Assembly (NCBI RefSeq): GCF_016865585.1
Contig: NZ_JAESND010000003.1
Location: 284,963-348,962 of the forward strand
Direction of reading: 5' to 3'
Source of the DNA: Jeongeupia naejangsanensis
Lineage (GTDB): Bacteria > Pseudomonadota > Gammaproteobacteria > Burkholderiales > Chitinibacteraceae
Length of the DNA: 64,000 bases
The translations under genes were made by a program, and so were the position numbers. Below the pieces are notes generated by a model, which saw only the letters and a list, made by a program, of their open reading frames with translations, did no database searches and was not told where the DNA came from. Positions 54,704 through 64,000 of this stretch are shown one piece after another. Numbering within the stretch: the first letter of the stretch is position 1; each line of letters begins with the position of its first letter.

Positions 54704-55048
54704 CTAGCGCCACCAGCGCGGGAACAGGAAGATCGCGACCAGTCCGGTCAGGCTGACCAGCATGACGCCGCCGGTCGTCATCGTCAGCCAGAAGAAACCC
54801 CGCCAGAACGCCGAATCGATCCGCCGCCATTCACCGCTGCGGCCGACGTGCCAGACGTCGGCCATGAAGGCGCCGTTGGCATCGGAGTCGTGCAGGCCAT
54901 GGGTTGGTTGCGGCGACAGCAGGTCGTGATAATGCGTTGCGAGATAGTCGTAGACGAGGCGGGCAAACAGGGTGAACAGCAGAAAGCTGCCCAGCCCGGT
55001 ACTCACCAGGGTCGGCAGCAGGTAGTCGAGGACAAACTGCTTGATCAT
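54704..55048 (-). CDS. Two-TM membrane protein, cassette copy B
   Basis: 114 residues, paralogous to the gene at 53828 over its whole length (MIKQFVLDYLLPTLVSTGLG; HYHDLLSP; RSGEWRRIDSAFWRG; FPRWWR). ATG 55048 matches the start of copy A exactly. Upstream, the ATGA overlap is preserved with a truncated EthD-like ORF instead of an intact EthD gene. Conservation of the membrane gene while its partner is reduced suggests it can act on its own. Confidence 0.82.
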   Translation of the reverse strand: MIKQFVLDYLLPTLVSTGLGSFLLFTLFARLVYDYLATHYHDLLSPQPTHGLHDSDANGAFMADVWHVGRSGEWRRIDSAFWRGFFWLTMTTGGVMLVSLTGLVAIFLFPRWWR

Positions 55049-55176
55049 GCCGGCGCTCCGGCGCGCAGCAAGCCGGTCGGCGCTGGCCACGGCCGTTGCA
55101 TCGGCAGGCGCCACAGGCGGCAGGAATCGAAGCGCGCGATAGCGACGTGACGGTTTTTGGCTGAGGCGAGCATCAC
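55045..55176 (-). pseudogene. Collapsed EthD copy upstream of two-TM copy B
   Basis: A 43-codon ORF, VMLASAKNRHVAIARFD onward, aligning with VILASAYYPFSADARFD of the intact EthD gene; R..LPM also matches, then the similarity ends and about 60 residues are missing. The leader is alike too: GGAG 6 bases before GTG in both. The ATGA junction with the membrane gene is kept. It could still be translated for coupling. Confidence 0.6.
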
Positions 55177-55262
55177 CGAAATCTCCTGCAAGTGGGGCAA
55201 GGGCAATGCCGGTACCGTAAACGGTTCGTTCTGCCGAGGCCTTACCCTGATTGCTGGATTGA

Positions 55263-55288
55263 AAAAGCCCCGCATAGCTGCGGGGCTT
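55263..55288 (-). terminator. Terminator after the aspartate decarboxylase gene
   Basis: AAGCCCCGCA and TGCGGGGCTT pair around TAGC; five A on the plus strand give the U-tract for the minus-strand transcript. Confidence 0.9.
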
Positions 55289-55319
55289 CGGGCTAGGCGT
55301 ATCCGGTACTTAACGCCGC

Positions 55320-56990
<1,671 letters not shown>

Positions 56991-58676
56991 TTACATGAAG
57001 GCAATGACCAGCGGACCGAGCAACGTGAGCAGCACGTTGGCCAGCGCATAGGTGATCGCAAAAGGAACGGTGGGAATCGAGTTCTCGGCCTTGTCGAGGA
57101 TTTCGCCGAAGGCCGGATTGGCGCTGCGCGAGCCTGAGAGCGCGCCGGCAAAAATGGCGACGTTGTCGTAGCGCAGCACGTAACGGCCGAACAGCATCGT
57201 CAGCAGCAGCGGAATGATGGTGACGGCGACGCCGACGAGGAAGATCGTGAAGCCGTGTTCGCGCACGGTTTCAACGGCCTGCAGGCCCGACGACAGGCCG
57301 ACGACGACGACAAAGCCGGCGAGACCGAGGTCTTTCAGGATCTGCACCGCGCCGCCGGGCATGGCGCCGAAGGTCTGCTTCTTGGCGCGGTACCAGCCGA
57401 ACAGCAGGCCCGAGAGCAGCGCGCCACCGCCGCTGCCCAGCGTGAGCGGAATCGAACCGATCTTGACGACCAGCAGCCCGATCAGCAGGCCGACCACCAG
57501 ACCGGCGCCCATGTAGACGAAGTCGGTCTTTTCGGTATGGATCACGATGTAGCCGACCACGCCGGCCACGCGACTCACGTCCTTCTCTGCGCCGTACACG
57601 GTCAGCACGTCGCCGGTCTGGACGATGGTTTCCGGTGCCATCGACAAGGGCTTGCCCATCCGGGACAGGCCGACCGCATAGACGCCGTGGCGGACTTCGG
57701 GCGAGGCTTCGGCGGCGATCTGGCCGAGTGACTTGTTCTGCAGCTGCTTGCTGGTGATCACGATGTCGATGCGCTGCATCGCCAGATCCATGCCGGTTTC
57801 GCCGTGAACCTCGGAACCGATCACAGCGGACTGTTCGAGCACGGCGGTGCGGCGGCCGACCAGCAGCACGATGTCGTCTTTCGACAGCACGAACTCGGCC
57901 GGCGCGGCAATGATCTGTCCGCCTCGTTTGACGCGTTCGATCGTGGTCGGCGGCGTCGACGATTGCTCGATCTCGCCTACGGTCCGCCCGGCGGCCTTCT
58001 CGACGCGGTAGACCCGACCGACCAGTTGCGGGACAGCCGCAAGCTGCCCCGGTCCGAGCACTTGGACGCCGGCCTGCATCGCGCTTTCGGCTGCGATGGC
58101 GTCGTCACGGATGCTGCGGCCCATGAACTTCGGCAGGATGTTGACGCAGACGATGATCGCGCCAAACGAACCGAACACGTAAGTCACCGCATAACCGATG
58201 GCGACGTTGGCCTGCAGCTGCTTGAGCTCCTCGGCGGGCAGGCCGAGCTTGGCCAGCGCATCCCCCGCCGTGCCGATGATGGCCGACTGCGTCAGGCCAC
58301 CGGCGGCGATACCGGCCGCGAGACCCTTGTCCAGCCCGGTCAGCTTGGCCAGCACGACCACGGTCAGCAGACCGGTGGCGGACAGGACGATGGCGAGAAT
58401 GATTTCCCGGATCGACTGCTTGCCGAGCGAGTTGAAGAACTGCGGTCCGCTTTCGTAACCGACCGCGTAGATGAAGAGCGCGAACAGCACCGACTTGACG
58501 CCCGGGTCGATCGAGACGCCGACCTGGCTGATCACGACCGCAACCAGCAGCGAGCCGGCGACCCCGCCCAGCTGGAACTTGCCGAAGTTGATCTTGCCGA
58601 TCCGGTAACCGAGCGCCAGAGAGAGGAACAACGCTATCTCTGGAGATCGCTTGAAGATTTCGTGTAGCCAATCCAC
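56991..58676 (-). CDS. aspT: Aspartate-alanine antiporter, copy 1
   Basis: Exchanges external aspartate for internal alanine; with AsdA this electrogenic swap makes a proton-motive force. About 561 residues: two sets of TM helices flanking two TrkA-C (RCK-C) domains (residues about 210-370; GEIEQSSTPPTTIERVKRG, GQIAAEASPEVRHGVYAVGLSRMGKPL). The AAEx signature GGLTQSAIIGTAGDA is present. GTG 58676 has AGAGG at good spacing; GTG 58685 would abut that site. Confidence 0.9.
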   Translation of the reverse strand: MDWLHEIFKRSPEIALFLSLALGYRIGKINFGKFQLGGVAGSLLVAVVISQVGVSIDPGVKSVLFALFIYAVGYESGPQFFNSLGKQSIREIILAIVLSATGLLTVVVLAKLTGLDKGLAAGIAAGGLTQSAIIGTAGDALAKLGLPAEELKQLQANVAIGYAVTYVFGSFGAIIVCVNILPKFMGRSIRDDAIAAESAMQAGVQVLGPGQLAAVPQLVGRVYRVEKAAGRTVGEIEQSSTPPTTIERVKRGGQIIAAPAEFVLSKDDIVLLVGRRTAVLEQSAVIGSEVHGETGMDLAMQRIDIVITSKQLQNKSLGQIAAEASPEVRHGVYAVGLSRMGKPLSMAPETIVQTGDVLTVYGAEKDVSRVAGVVGYIVIHTEKTDFVYMGAGLVVGLLIGLLVVKIGSIPLTLGSGGGALLSGLLFGWYRAKKQTFGAMPGGAVQILKDLGLAGFVVVVGLSSGLQAVETVREHGFTIFLVGVAVTIIPLLLTMLFGRYVLRYDNVAIFAGALSGSRSANPAFGEILDKAENSIPTVPFAITYALANVLLTLLGPLVIAFM

Positions 58677-58718
58677 GGTGCGCACCTCTTTTAGTTGGTT
58701 TACTGCAGGACAAGCGGG

Positions 58719-60428
58719 TCAGTGAACGACGATCTGACCTGCCAGAAAAATGATCAGCGGCCCCATCAGCGGCAGCACGATGTTGGAAATGGCATAGGTG
58801 ATCGTGTAACCGAGCAGCGGCGTCGTGTTGCCGGCCGCGTTGACCACGGCGCTCAACGCCGGCGTGCTGCACTGCTGCCCGGCAATCGCGCCGAGCAGCA
58901 CCGGGCTGTCGAGCTTCAGGATGAAACGCCCCAGCAGCAACGACAGCGTCGCCGGTACCAGCGCGATCAGCACGCCGGTGATCGGCAGCGCAATGCCGTA
59001 ACTCTTGACCAGCGCCATGGCCTGCGGCCCGGAGGACAGCCCGACGCAGGCGATGAACATGGCAAGGCCGAGGTCTTTCATCAGTTCGATTGCGGAAGCC
59101 GGAATGTGCCCGACGCCGGGGCGCAGGGCCTGAAACCAGCCGAACAGCAGGCCGCTCAGCAGCGCGCCACCACCGGTGCCGAGCGAGAAATTGACGCCGC
59201 CGATCTTTATGCCGAGCGCCCCCACGAGAATCCCGAGCACGATGCCCAGCCCTGCGTAGGTAAAGTCGGTTTCGTCGGACTTGTCGATGCGCTGGCCGAT
59301 GTGCGCACTGACCCTGGCGATGTCGCGCGGCGAGCCCTGCAGGCGGACGACGTCGCCGGGCTGAAGGCGCAGGTCGGGCAGCAGCGGCAGCGGCTCGCCC
59401 AGTCGGCGTATTTCCAGCAGATGGACGCCGTCGCTGATCCCGGTCCGGCGGAATTCGCGGCGCAGCTCGCCTAGTGCCCGGTTCGCCAGATCGCGGCGGT
59501 TGAAGACGATGTCTTCGATCTCCACCGCGAAATCGAGGCCGGCGACGTGCGCGACTTCGGGGCCCAGCAAGTGGCTGCAGGCCAGAACGCTGTCACGCTG
59601 GCCGGTGAGCAGGACGGCGTCTCCTTGTAGCAGGACCAGTTCCGGAGTCGCATCGATCAGTTTGCCGTGGCGCCGGACCCGTTCGATGCTGGCCTTGCCG
59701 TCGACGCCGGCCTCGATGTCGGCAACCTGTTTCCCCGCTGCGGCATCAATGCGGTAAATGCGCCCGACCACTTCGGGGGCGGCCTGCAGGTCGGCGCCAT
59801 CGTCGTCATTGTTCAGTCCGCCCATCTGCTGCAGGAGCGCTTCGGCGTCCTTCCTGAGGTTGATTTTCAGCAGTAGCGGAAACAGCTGGCTGGTGGCAAT
59901 GACGATGGCGATCAGGCCGAACACGTAGGTGATCGAGTAGGCCGTCACGACGTTGGCCTGCAGCTTCTGGATCAGGTCCGGAGCCAGCGGCAGTTTGGAT
60001 ACGGCATCGGAGGCCGTTCCGACCACGGCGGATTCGGTGGCGGCGCCGGCCATCAGGCCCGCGGCGGTGCCCTGATCAAGGCCGAAAAGCCAGGTGGCCC
60101 CCATCACCAGCGCCAGCACGGCCGCGACTTCAACGGCACACAAAAGCCCGAGGCGCAGGCCTTTCGCGTTCAGGTTGGCGAAGAACTGCGGCCCGCCGGC
60201 GTAGCCGAGCGCGAAAATGAAGAGGGCGAAAAACAGCGATTTGATGCCGGCAGCCGGCTGGACCTCGACGAAGTTGCCGATCAGCAGCGCCGCAAGCAGC
60301 GTGCCGCAAACGCCGCCGAGCTGGATCGGCCCGAAACGGACACGGCCAAAGGCGTAGCCGGCCGTCAACGCAAGGAACAGGGCAATGGCGGGGTTCTGCT
60401 GCAGCAACACGCTTAGCGTTTCGGGCAT
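58719..60428 (-). CDS. aspT: Aspartate-alanine antiporter, copy 2
   Basis: A second AspT-type antiporter, 569 residues, paralogous to copy 1: AGYAFGRVRFGPIQLGGVCGTLLAAL, AAGLMAGAATESAVVGTASDA, two TrkA-C domains, and GTGGGALLSGLLFGWFQALRPG in the second TM half. Having two exchangers with one decarboxylase suggests different substrates or affinities. First gene of the operon, with a palindromic site about 80 bp upstream. Confidence 0.88.
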   Translation of the reverse strand: MPETLSVLLQQNPAIALFLALTAGYAFGRVRFGPIQLGGVCGTLLAALLIGNFVEVQPAAGIKSLFFALFIFALGYAGGPQFFANLNAKGLRLGLLCAVEVAAVLALVMGATWLFGLDQGTAAGLMAGAATESAVVGTASDAVSKLPLAPDLIQKLQANVVTAYSITYVFGLIAIVIATSQLFPLLLKINLRKDAEALLQQMGGLNNDDDGADLQAAPEVVGRIYRIDAAAGKQVADIEAGVDGKASIERVRRHGKLIDATPELVLLQGDAVLLTGQRDSVLACSHLLGPEVAHVAGLDFAVEIEDIVFNRRDLANRALGELRREFRRTGISDGVHLLEIRRLGEPLPLLPDLRLQPGDVVRLQGSPRDIARVSAHIGQRIDKSDETDFTYAGLGIVLGILVGALGIKIGGVNFSLGTGGGALLSGLLFGWFQALRPGVGHIPASAIELMKDLGLAMFIACVGLSSGPQAMALVKSYGIALPITGVLIALVPATLSLLLGRFILKLDSPVLLGAIAGQQCSTPALSAVVNAAGNTTPLLGYTITYAISNIVLPLMGPLIIFLAGQIVVH

Positions 60429-60508
60429 GCTTGGCCAGGCCTTTCAGTTGCGTGAACTATTGATGAAGAATACTTGCAACTGTTCTGTTTGGAATTATTT
60501 TTCAAGAC

Positions 60509-60532
60509 TTACATTTTGCTGTGCCAATGTAA
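60509..60532 (-). promoter_or_regulatory. Inverted repeat upstream of the aspT-aspT-asdA operon
   Basis: TTACATT at 60509-60515 and AATGTAA at 60526-60532, a perfect 7-bp inverted repeat with a 10-base spacer in AT-rich DNA, about 80-105 bp before the ATG. Candidate operator; no regulator gene is adjacent. Confidence 0.5.
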
Positions 60533-60782
60533 AATTTAAGTGTCGGCCGCTCGAATTTTGTTGTTAATCGATACAGTTTTTCTATTGATTGTTGTATGCC
60601 GGGAGTACGGCTTGCCGCTACCTGCGCGTATCGGGAGAGATGACCATCCCTATCGTGTGATTGTCGGCCTCGTGCCTTGCCTCCCGGTCCCGCCGTTTGG
60701 CGCGTGCCACGCCCTTCCGTTTCCGTGATGTCCGGGCGAGGGCAGTCTGGCGGGCGGGGCTTGGTACGCGATGGACGTAAAA

Positions 60783-60814
60783 AAACCCCGCAACCGGAAA
60801 ACGGTGCGGGGTTT
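60783..60814 (-). terminator. Orphan terminator facing the aspT operon
   Basis: AAACCCCGC and GCGGGGTTT with an inner ACCG/CGGT stem; seven A on the plus strand give the U-tract for the minus strand. It ends transcription coming from the right, but no gene ends nearby: the closest minus-strand stop is 661 bp away. Confidence 0.75.
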
Positions 60815-61474
60815 CGGAGTCTGCCCGGCTGTGTTTGAAGCGCGGCCGGGCGGTCCGGGCTGCAGCGAGTAATACATGTGTCTAGCATTAATGCGGGTTT
60901 CAATGGATGGCTGAATAAACGGGGGGAAAACCGAGGGGACTCAGATCAAAAAAGACGAAAACCCCTCCCTCGTTGTTCTTACAGACAGTTGGCTGCCAGT
61001 GACACCCGTTGCACCTCTACGGGACTAAGGCGTATTCAATATTCATATGATGTATGGGTGGTGGCTTGCGTGTCCGGAAGCGGGGGCATTGTGAAACCGC
61101 GTAGGCAGGTATCCCGGTTTCCCGGTTGAGTCACCCCTTGCCGGCAGCAGGCAGGGTCGACAGGCCGCGATCGATGGGTTGCCGGACTCGAACGTCATCG
61201 ACCTGCCATTTTGTCGGTCTCCGGGCCTGTTCAGACCCTCCCCTATGTTTTTTCAGGTGTGCTGCAGAGACGGCTGACTACTCGGTCTAGGGAGGGGCGG
61301 TCCAGCCTTTTGACGGCCCCCTTGATCCAGCGGTGGCCGGACCATTGCCCAAACCTATCGGTTAACCCTGTTAAGTCGGTTAACTGTTAAGCAATGTCTG
61401 GCAACCGGATGGCCGCAAACCTGCGCGGCCACGTTACCCGTGAGGGCCACCCCGTCCGGGAGGACCCATGCCCC
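60815..61474. other. Gene-poor boundary between core chromosome and the right-hand element
   Basis: 660 bp with no ORF I can support. It contains a tRNA-3'-end-like string on the minus strand (GTTCGAGTCCGGC, 61181-61193), a pair of direct repeats at 61359-61392 and GC hairpins near 61420-61440. I place the element border somewhere here; no full tRNA or integrase is visible. Confidence 0.45.
61359..61392. repeat. Two tandem CGGTTAAC...TGTTAAG repeats
   Basis: CGGTTAACCCTGTTAAGT (61359-61376) is followed at once by CGGTTAACTGTTAAGC (61377-61392). Each unit contains GTTAA motifs spaced about one helical turn apart. Possible binding sites for an element-encoded recombinase or repressor. Confidence 0.6.
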
Positions 61475-62041
61475 CTAAGGCATCGGCGGGGATAGGATGG
61501 CGGTGGCCTGATGGTAGAGCCGGGCACCGGGGCGGTCGGCGGGGAGGGTGATGAAGCCGTTGTGGCTCGGCGTGACGACGCGCAGGAGGACGTGGCCGGG
61601 GCAAGCGAGTTGCCAGAAGTCGAAGCGCTCGGTCACCGGCAGGGCATGACGTCGGGCTTCGTCCAGCAGCAGGGTCAGGAAGGCCGGATCCTGTCCTGCC
61701 AGTTGCTGCATCAGGTCTGCTGTTTCGGTGTCGCTGGCGTCGTAATGGTCAGCCACCTGCCCGGTGATCTCCCGCCACAAACCCCAGTCGTCTTTCGCCA
61801 AAATCGCCGCGCGAAGGGTGTCCTGCTGGCCCGTCCCCAGCGGGCCTTCCCCCGGCTCTGTCGACTTTGTGGTGTCACACGTGTCACAGGTGTCACAACG
61901 TTGATTCATAAGGGTTTTTGTCGTGACACCGGTGGTGTCGGCACGTGTCACAGGTGTCACGCCTTCACCTGTATTGGGCGACTGTGAAGAGGGCGATATC
62001 CCGTTGATCCAGTTGAAGAAATGGCCCTGTTCAGACGTCAT
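61475..62041 (-). CDS. Element protein of unknown function with a Cys-Asp-Thr repeat
   Basis: 188 residues. The N-terminal part is low complexity: TPVTRADTTGVTTKT followed by CDTCDTCDTTKS. The C-terminal part is more regular: LRAAILAKDDWGLWREITGQVADHYDASDTETADLMQQLAGQDPAFL, probably helical. Not recognised; typical of small genes next to DUF927 ATPases in integrated elements. ATG 62041 overlaps the upstream gene by 11 bp. Its DNA holds a repeat cluster that may have a second role. Confidence 0.65.
   Translation of the reverse strand: MTSEQGHFFNWINGISPSSQSPNTGEGVTPVTRADTTGVTTKTLMNQRCDTCDTCDTTKSTEPGEGPLGTGQQDTLRAAILAKDDWGLWREITGQVADHYDASDTETADLMQQLAGQDPAFLTLLLDEARRHALPVTERFDFWQLACPGHVLLRVVTPSHNGFITLPADRPGARLYHQATAILSPPMP
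61872..61962. repeat. Cluster of GTGTCACA repeats (iteron-like), inside an ORF
   Basis: GTGTCACA begins at 61872, 61881 and 61890 (9-bp period), with GTGTCACAG at 61945 and GTGTCACGC at 61954; an inverted GTGACAC lies at 61923-61929. The first block encodes the Cys-Asp-Thr repeat. Origin or regulator binding sites are possible (inference). Confidence 0.55.
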
Positions 62042-63872
62042 CGTCACCGCCCATCTGCCACAGTGTCGGCAGCACCACGTAGACCCGGGGTGAGCCCATG
62101 CCGGGCAGTCGCTCGGTCTTCGAGGCCTTGTTCCCGTTGCCCGGCAACAGCACACCGAGTTCGAGCAACAGCCGGTTGGCGCGCTTCAGGTCCAGCCCCT
62201 TGAGCACTTCGCTGGCCCACGAGTTGGGCAGCACGTAATAGGTGGTCTCGCTGTGCTGCGATCCACTGGCCTTTCCGTCAGTACAGATCAGTTCCGTCTT
62301 GCGGAAGCCGCAACGGGCCAACGTCTTGGGGCCGTGCTCGTCGATCACCGCATCTTCCCGGTCCCAGCGGGTGAAGCGGGCTTCGCCGTGCTGTTCGAAG
62401 AACAGCCGCACCTGTCGCAGGATTTGCCGGTCTTCTTCGTTGCCGGCGCCGCCGCGTTGCTTGAGCCACGCCGTATACAACAGCCCGGCTGATTGCCACG
62501 CCGTCTGCGCCGGCCAGCCCGTCAGTCCGGCGGCTGTCGCGGTTTCACCGGCAAAGGCGGCGAGGGCGAAGTAGTTCGCCGCATGCCTTGCCTGCCCCGA
62601 CGCGCCGGCCGGCACGAAGGTCGCGGCAAACGCGCTCTGGGCCTTGGCCAGCTGCTGCCGCAACAGGTCGTGATCGAGACCGGCGAGCTGTTCCAGCCAC
62701 GCCAGCCCGACCACGCCGTGATGTAGGTCGGCGGCCTTGGCGATCGCCGAACACAGCGCCGGGTGATCGGCGAAGCCGTGCAGTGAATCAAACGCCCCGT
62801 GTGACCGCTCGGCACTCACATGCAGCAGGCGCGCCAGTTGCCCGGCATTGACCGGCACGCCATGCATCTTCAGGTAGTCGGCCACCGAGTGTTCACCATT
62901 CGAGAGCACGAAACAGCGCCAGCGGGTCATTGCCCGCAAACCGCCATCGGCCCGGCTACGGCTCTTGCCCTGACCCTGACTCAGCATGTACACCACGGCC
63001 GCCACATCCGACGCCTTGGCGCGGCCGATCTCGTCCAGGATCAGCGGCAGGTCGTTGTGCGCTTCGAGCTGGGCTTCTGCCCCGGACGCCGTGGTCTGCC
63101 ACGACTTCTCGTAACGCGGTGGCGCACCGAACAGCGATGCCGCCGCGCGGCACGCGACGCTCTTGCCGTTCTTCGACGGCCCGGCCAGGTGGAAACCGCC
63201 GGAGTCCATGCCGAAGAAGGCCATCAACGGCCCGGCCAGCGCGGCACTGAGCGTCAGCGCCAGCAATGGATTGCCGACGGCGTAACGCGCCACCCCATCC
63301 TGCCAGCCGGCCAGTGTCCCGGAAGCGATCAGCTCGGCACTGGCGCCACCGTGATAGACCAGCAGTTCGCCACCGTCACCGATCACCCGCTCCGGCAACA
63401 CGAAGGCCGAACCCTGCCAGCCGGTGCGCGGCACCAGTCGTGCCCGGGGTGCGTCGATCCCGGTCTGCAGGTACTGCAGCATCAGCTTCTTCAGGTCGGC
63501 CGCATACGAGAACCACAAACCCTTCTCGGCGAGTTCCTCCAGTACCTTGGTCGACTGGTCCGACAGCAGTTTGGCGCGCGGAATCAGGTGTGCCTTGGAT
63601 GTCCCGTCCAGATCGGCCAGCTGCACCAGTACCGCCCAACCGCTGCCGTCCAGATGCCGCACCTGTGCGACGATCTGCAACGGCCCGCACAGCTTGCGTG
63701 GTTCGGTGTCCTCGTCCGGCCGGTACCAGACGCCATCGGTTTTGCTGCGGAAGCGGTCGAAGCCGGAGAAAGCAGATTTGGATTTCGTCGTTGTCTTGGA
63801 ATTGACGGCGGCTGTGGCAGCAAGGGGCGGGGCTGCAGCCGGATCCATCAACAGTGCGAGATCGTCGCTCAT
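62031..63872 (-). CDS. DUF927 P-loop ATPase / putative element helicase
   Basis: A 613-residue protein of the DUF927 family, found with phage- and ICE-encoded primases. Middle part: Walker A GPSKNGKS (about residue 230), Walker B LPLILDEIGRA, then SQGQGKSRSRADGGLR and FVLSNGEHSVADYL. The N-terminus has a Lys/Ser/Thr-rich tail, the C-terminus a winged-helix-like region. It likely drives unwinding at the element's origin with the upstream Toprim protein, whose stop overlaps its ATG. Confidence 0.88.
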   Translation of the reverse strand: MSDDLALLMDPAAAPPLAATAAVNSKTTTKSKSAFSGFDRFRSKTDGVWYRPDEDTEPRKLCGPLQIVAQVRHLDGSGWAVLVQLADLDGTSKAHLIPRAKLLSDQSTKVLEELAEKGLWFSYAADLKKLMLQYLQTGIDAPRARLVPRTGWQGSAFVLPERVIGDGGELLVYHGGASAELIASGTLAGWQDGVARYAVGNPLLALTLSAALAGPLMAFFGMDSGGFHLAGPSKNGKSVACRAAASLFGAPPRYEKSWQTTASGAEAQLEAHNDLPLILDEIGRAKASDVAAVVYMLSQGQGKSRSRADGGLRAMTRWRCFVLSNGEHSVADYLKMHGVPVNAGQLARLLHVSAERSHGAFDSLHGFADHPALCSAIAKAADLHHGVVGLAWLEQLAGLDHDLLRQQLAKAQSAFAATFVPAGASGQARHAANYFALAAFAGETATAAGLTGWPAQTAWQSAGLLYTAWLKQRGGAGNEEDRQILRQVRLFFEQHGEARFTRWDREDAVIDEHGPKTLARCGFRKTELICTDGKASGSQHSETTYYVLPNSWASEVLKGLDLKRANRLLLELGVLLPGNGNKASKTERLPGMGSPRVYVVLPTLWQMGGDDDV

Positions 63873-64000
63873 GCCCGACCTCCGACCAGTACATCCAGCC
63901 AGTCCCGCCCGGGTGCCGAGGGCAGCAGTACCCGCACCGTGCGGCCCTCGGCCAACAGCCGGGCGGCGAGGGTGTTAGCCGCATGCTGGCCGGTGCCGTT
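63869..64000 (-). CDS. Toprim-type primase, C-terminal part (5' end outside window)
   Basis: The visible 43 codons end NGTGQHAANTLAARLLAEGR and GRDWLDVLVGG, the last conserved block of Toprim domains in phage/plasmid primases (D-W-x-D-V-L). The start and zinc-finger part lie outside the window. The stop overlaps the DUF927 ATG by 3 bp (ATGA), so the two are coupled. Confidence 0.75.
   Translation of the reverse strand, partial: NGTGQHAANTLAARLLAEGRTVRVLLPSAPGRDWLDVLVGGRA

Larger units (their letters stand above)
61359..64000. mobile_element. Edge of an integrated element (prophage remnant or ICE-like)
   Basis: A run of tightly coupled minus-strand genes (Toprim primase, DUF927 ATPase, repeat protein) replaces core genes beyond a terminator with no gene. 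The left border is approximate. No integrase, capsid or conjugation gene is in view, so the element type is open. Confidence 0.6.

Noticed and set aside
60540..61129. 62- and 83-codon ORFs in the gap after aspT2
   Set aside because: No ribosome site or family; composition not coding-like.
61172..61193. Complete tRNA gene
   Set aside because: Only a T-loop/acceptor-like string; no pairing T-stem, anticodon or D arms.

Overview
This is a high-GC (mid-60s % by eye) bacterial chromosome segment. Gene families and gene order point to a chitin-degrading betaproteobacterium, most likely order Neisseriales near Chitinibacteraceae (the Jeongeupia / Chitiniphilus / Chitinolyticbacter type). The supports are: the order glyQ, glyS, gmhB, plsC, YgjP-type peptidase; the ubiE-ubiJ-ubiB cluster; phoBR; ntrBC; and three large secreted chitin enzymes. 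The genus is inference. No rRNA, complete tRNA or CRISPR array was found.

Layout. 1-5.3 kb (minus): a PAS sensor cut by the window edge, D-lactate dehydrogenase, an RRM protein, an NDUFA9-like epimerase and lytic transglycosylase Slt. 5.6-9.1 kb: sulfur genes, namely O-acetylhomoserine sulfhydrylase and a YeiH-type exporter divergent from a LysR regulator. 9.2-14.8 kb (plus): glyQ, a lipoprotein, glyS, gmhB, plsC and a metallopeptidase. 15.0-20.4 kb: GH20 hexosaminidase and a multidomain GH18 chitinase converging on one terminator. 20.7-23.5 kb: an MFS pump divergent from a TetR regulator across a perfect 24-bp palindrome. 23.6-28.1 kb (minus): a DeoR/oxidoreductase/UPF0303 operon, a secreted unknown and dGTPase. 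28.3-33.5 kb (plus): a polyamine-type ABC transporter with two tandem binding proteins. 33.5-39.9 kb: VanZ, QueD, a second GH18 chitinase, a tiny ORF and DUF502. 39.9-43.1 kb: ubiquinone genes and DUF971. 43.3-47.5 kb: phoBR, transaldolase, a methyltransferase. 47.5-55.2 kb (minus): ntrBC, assorted small genes, a diguanylate cyclase, and a duplicated EthD/two-TM cassette. 55.3-60.4 kb (minus): aspartate 4-decarboxylase with two aspartate-alanine antiporters. 61.4-64.0 kb: the edge of an integrated element carrying a Toprim primase and a DUF927 ATPase.

How it fits together. Two exo-acting GH18 chitinases, each with two chitin-binding modules, and a GH20 hexosaminidase would convert chitin to GlcNAc outside the cytoplasm. 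ntrBC carries its own NtrC-type palindrome, which suits an organism whose substrate supplies both carbon and nitrogen. The aspartate decarboxylase/antiporter set resembles the known proton-motive-force cycle of lactic acid bacteria. The most unusual items are the swapped order of binding modules between the two chitinases, the duplicated EthD/two-TM cassette with a collapsed EthD copy, the two AspT paralogs in one operon, a near-perfect terminator placed just before the second polyamine-binding gene, and the repeat-rich edge of the right-hand element.
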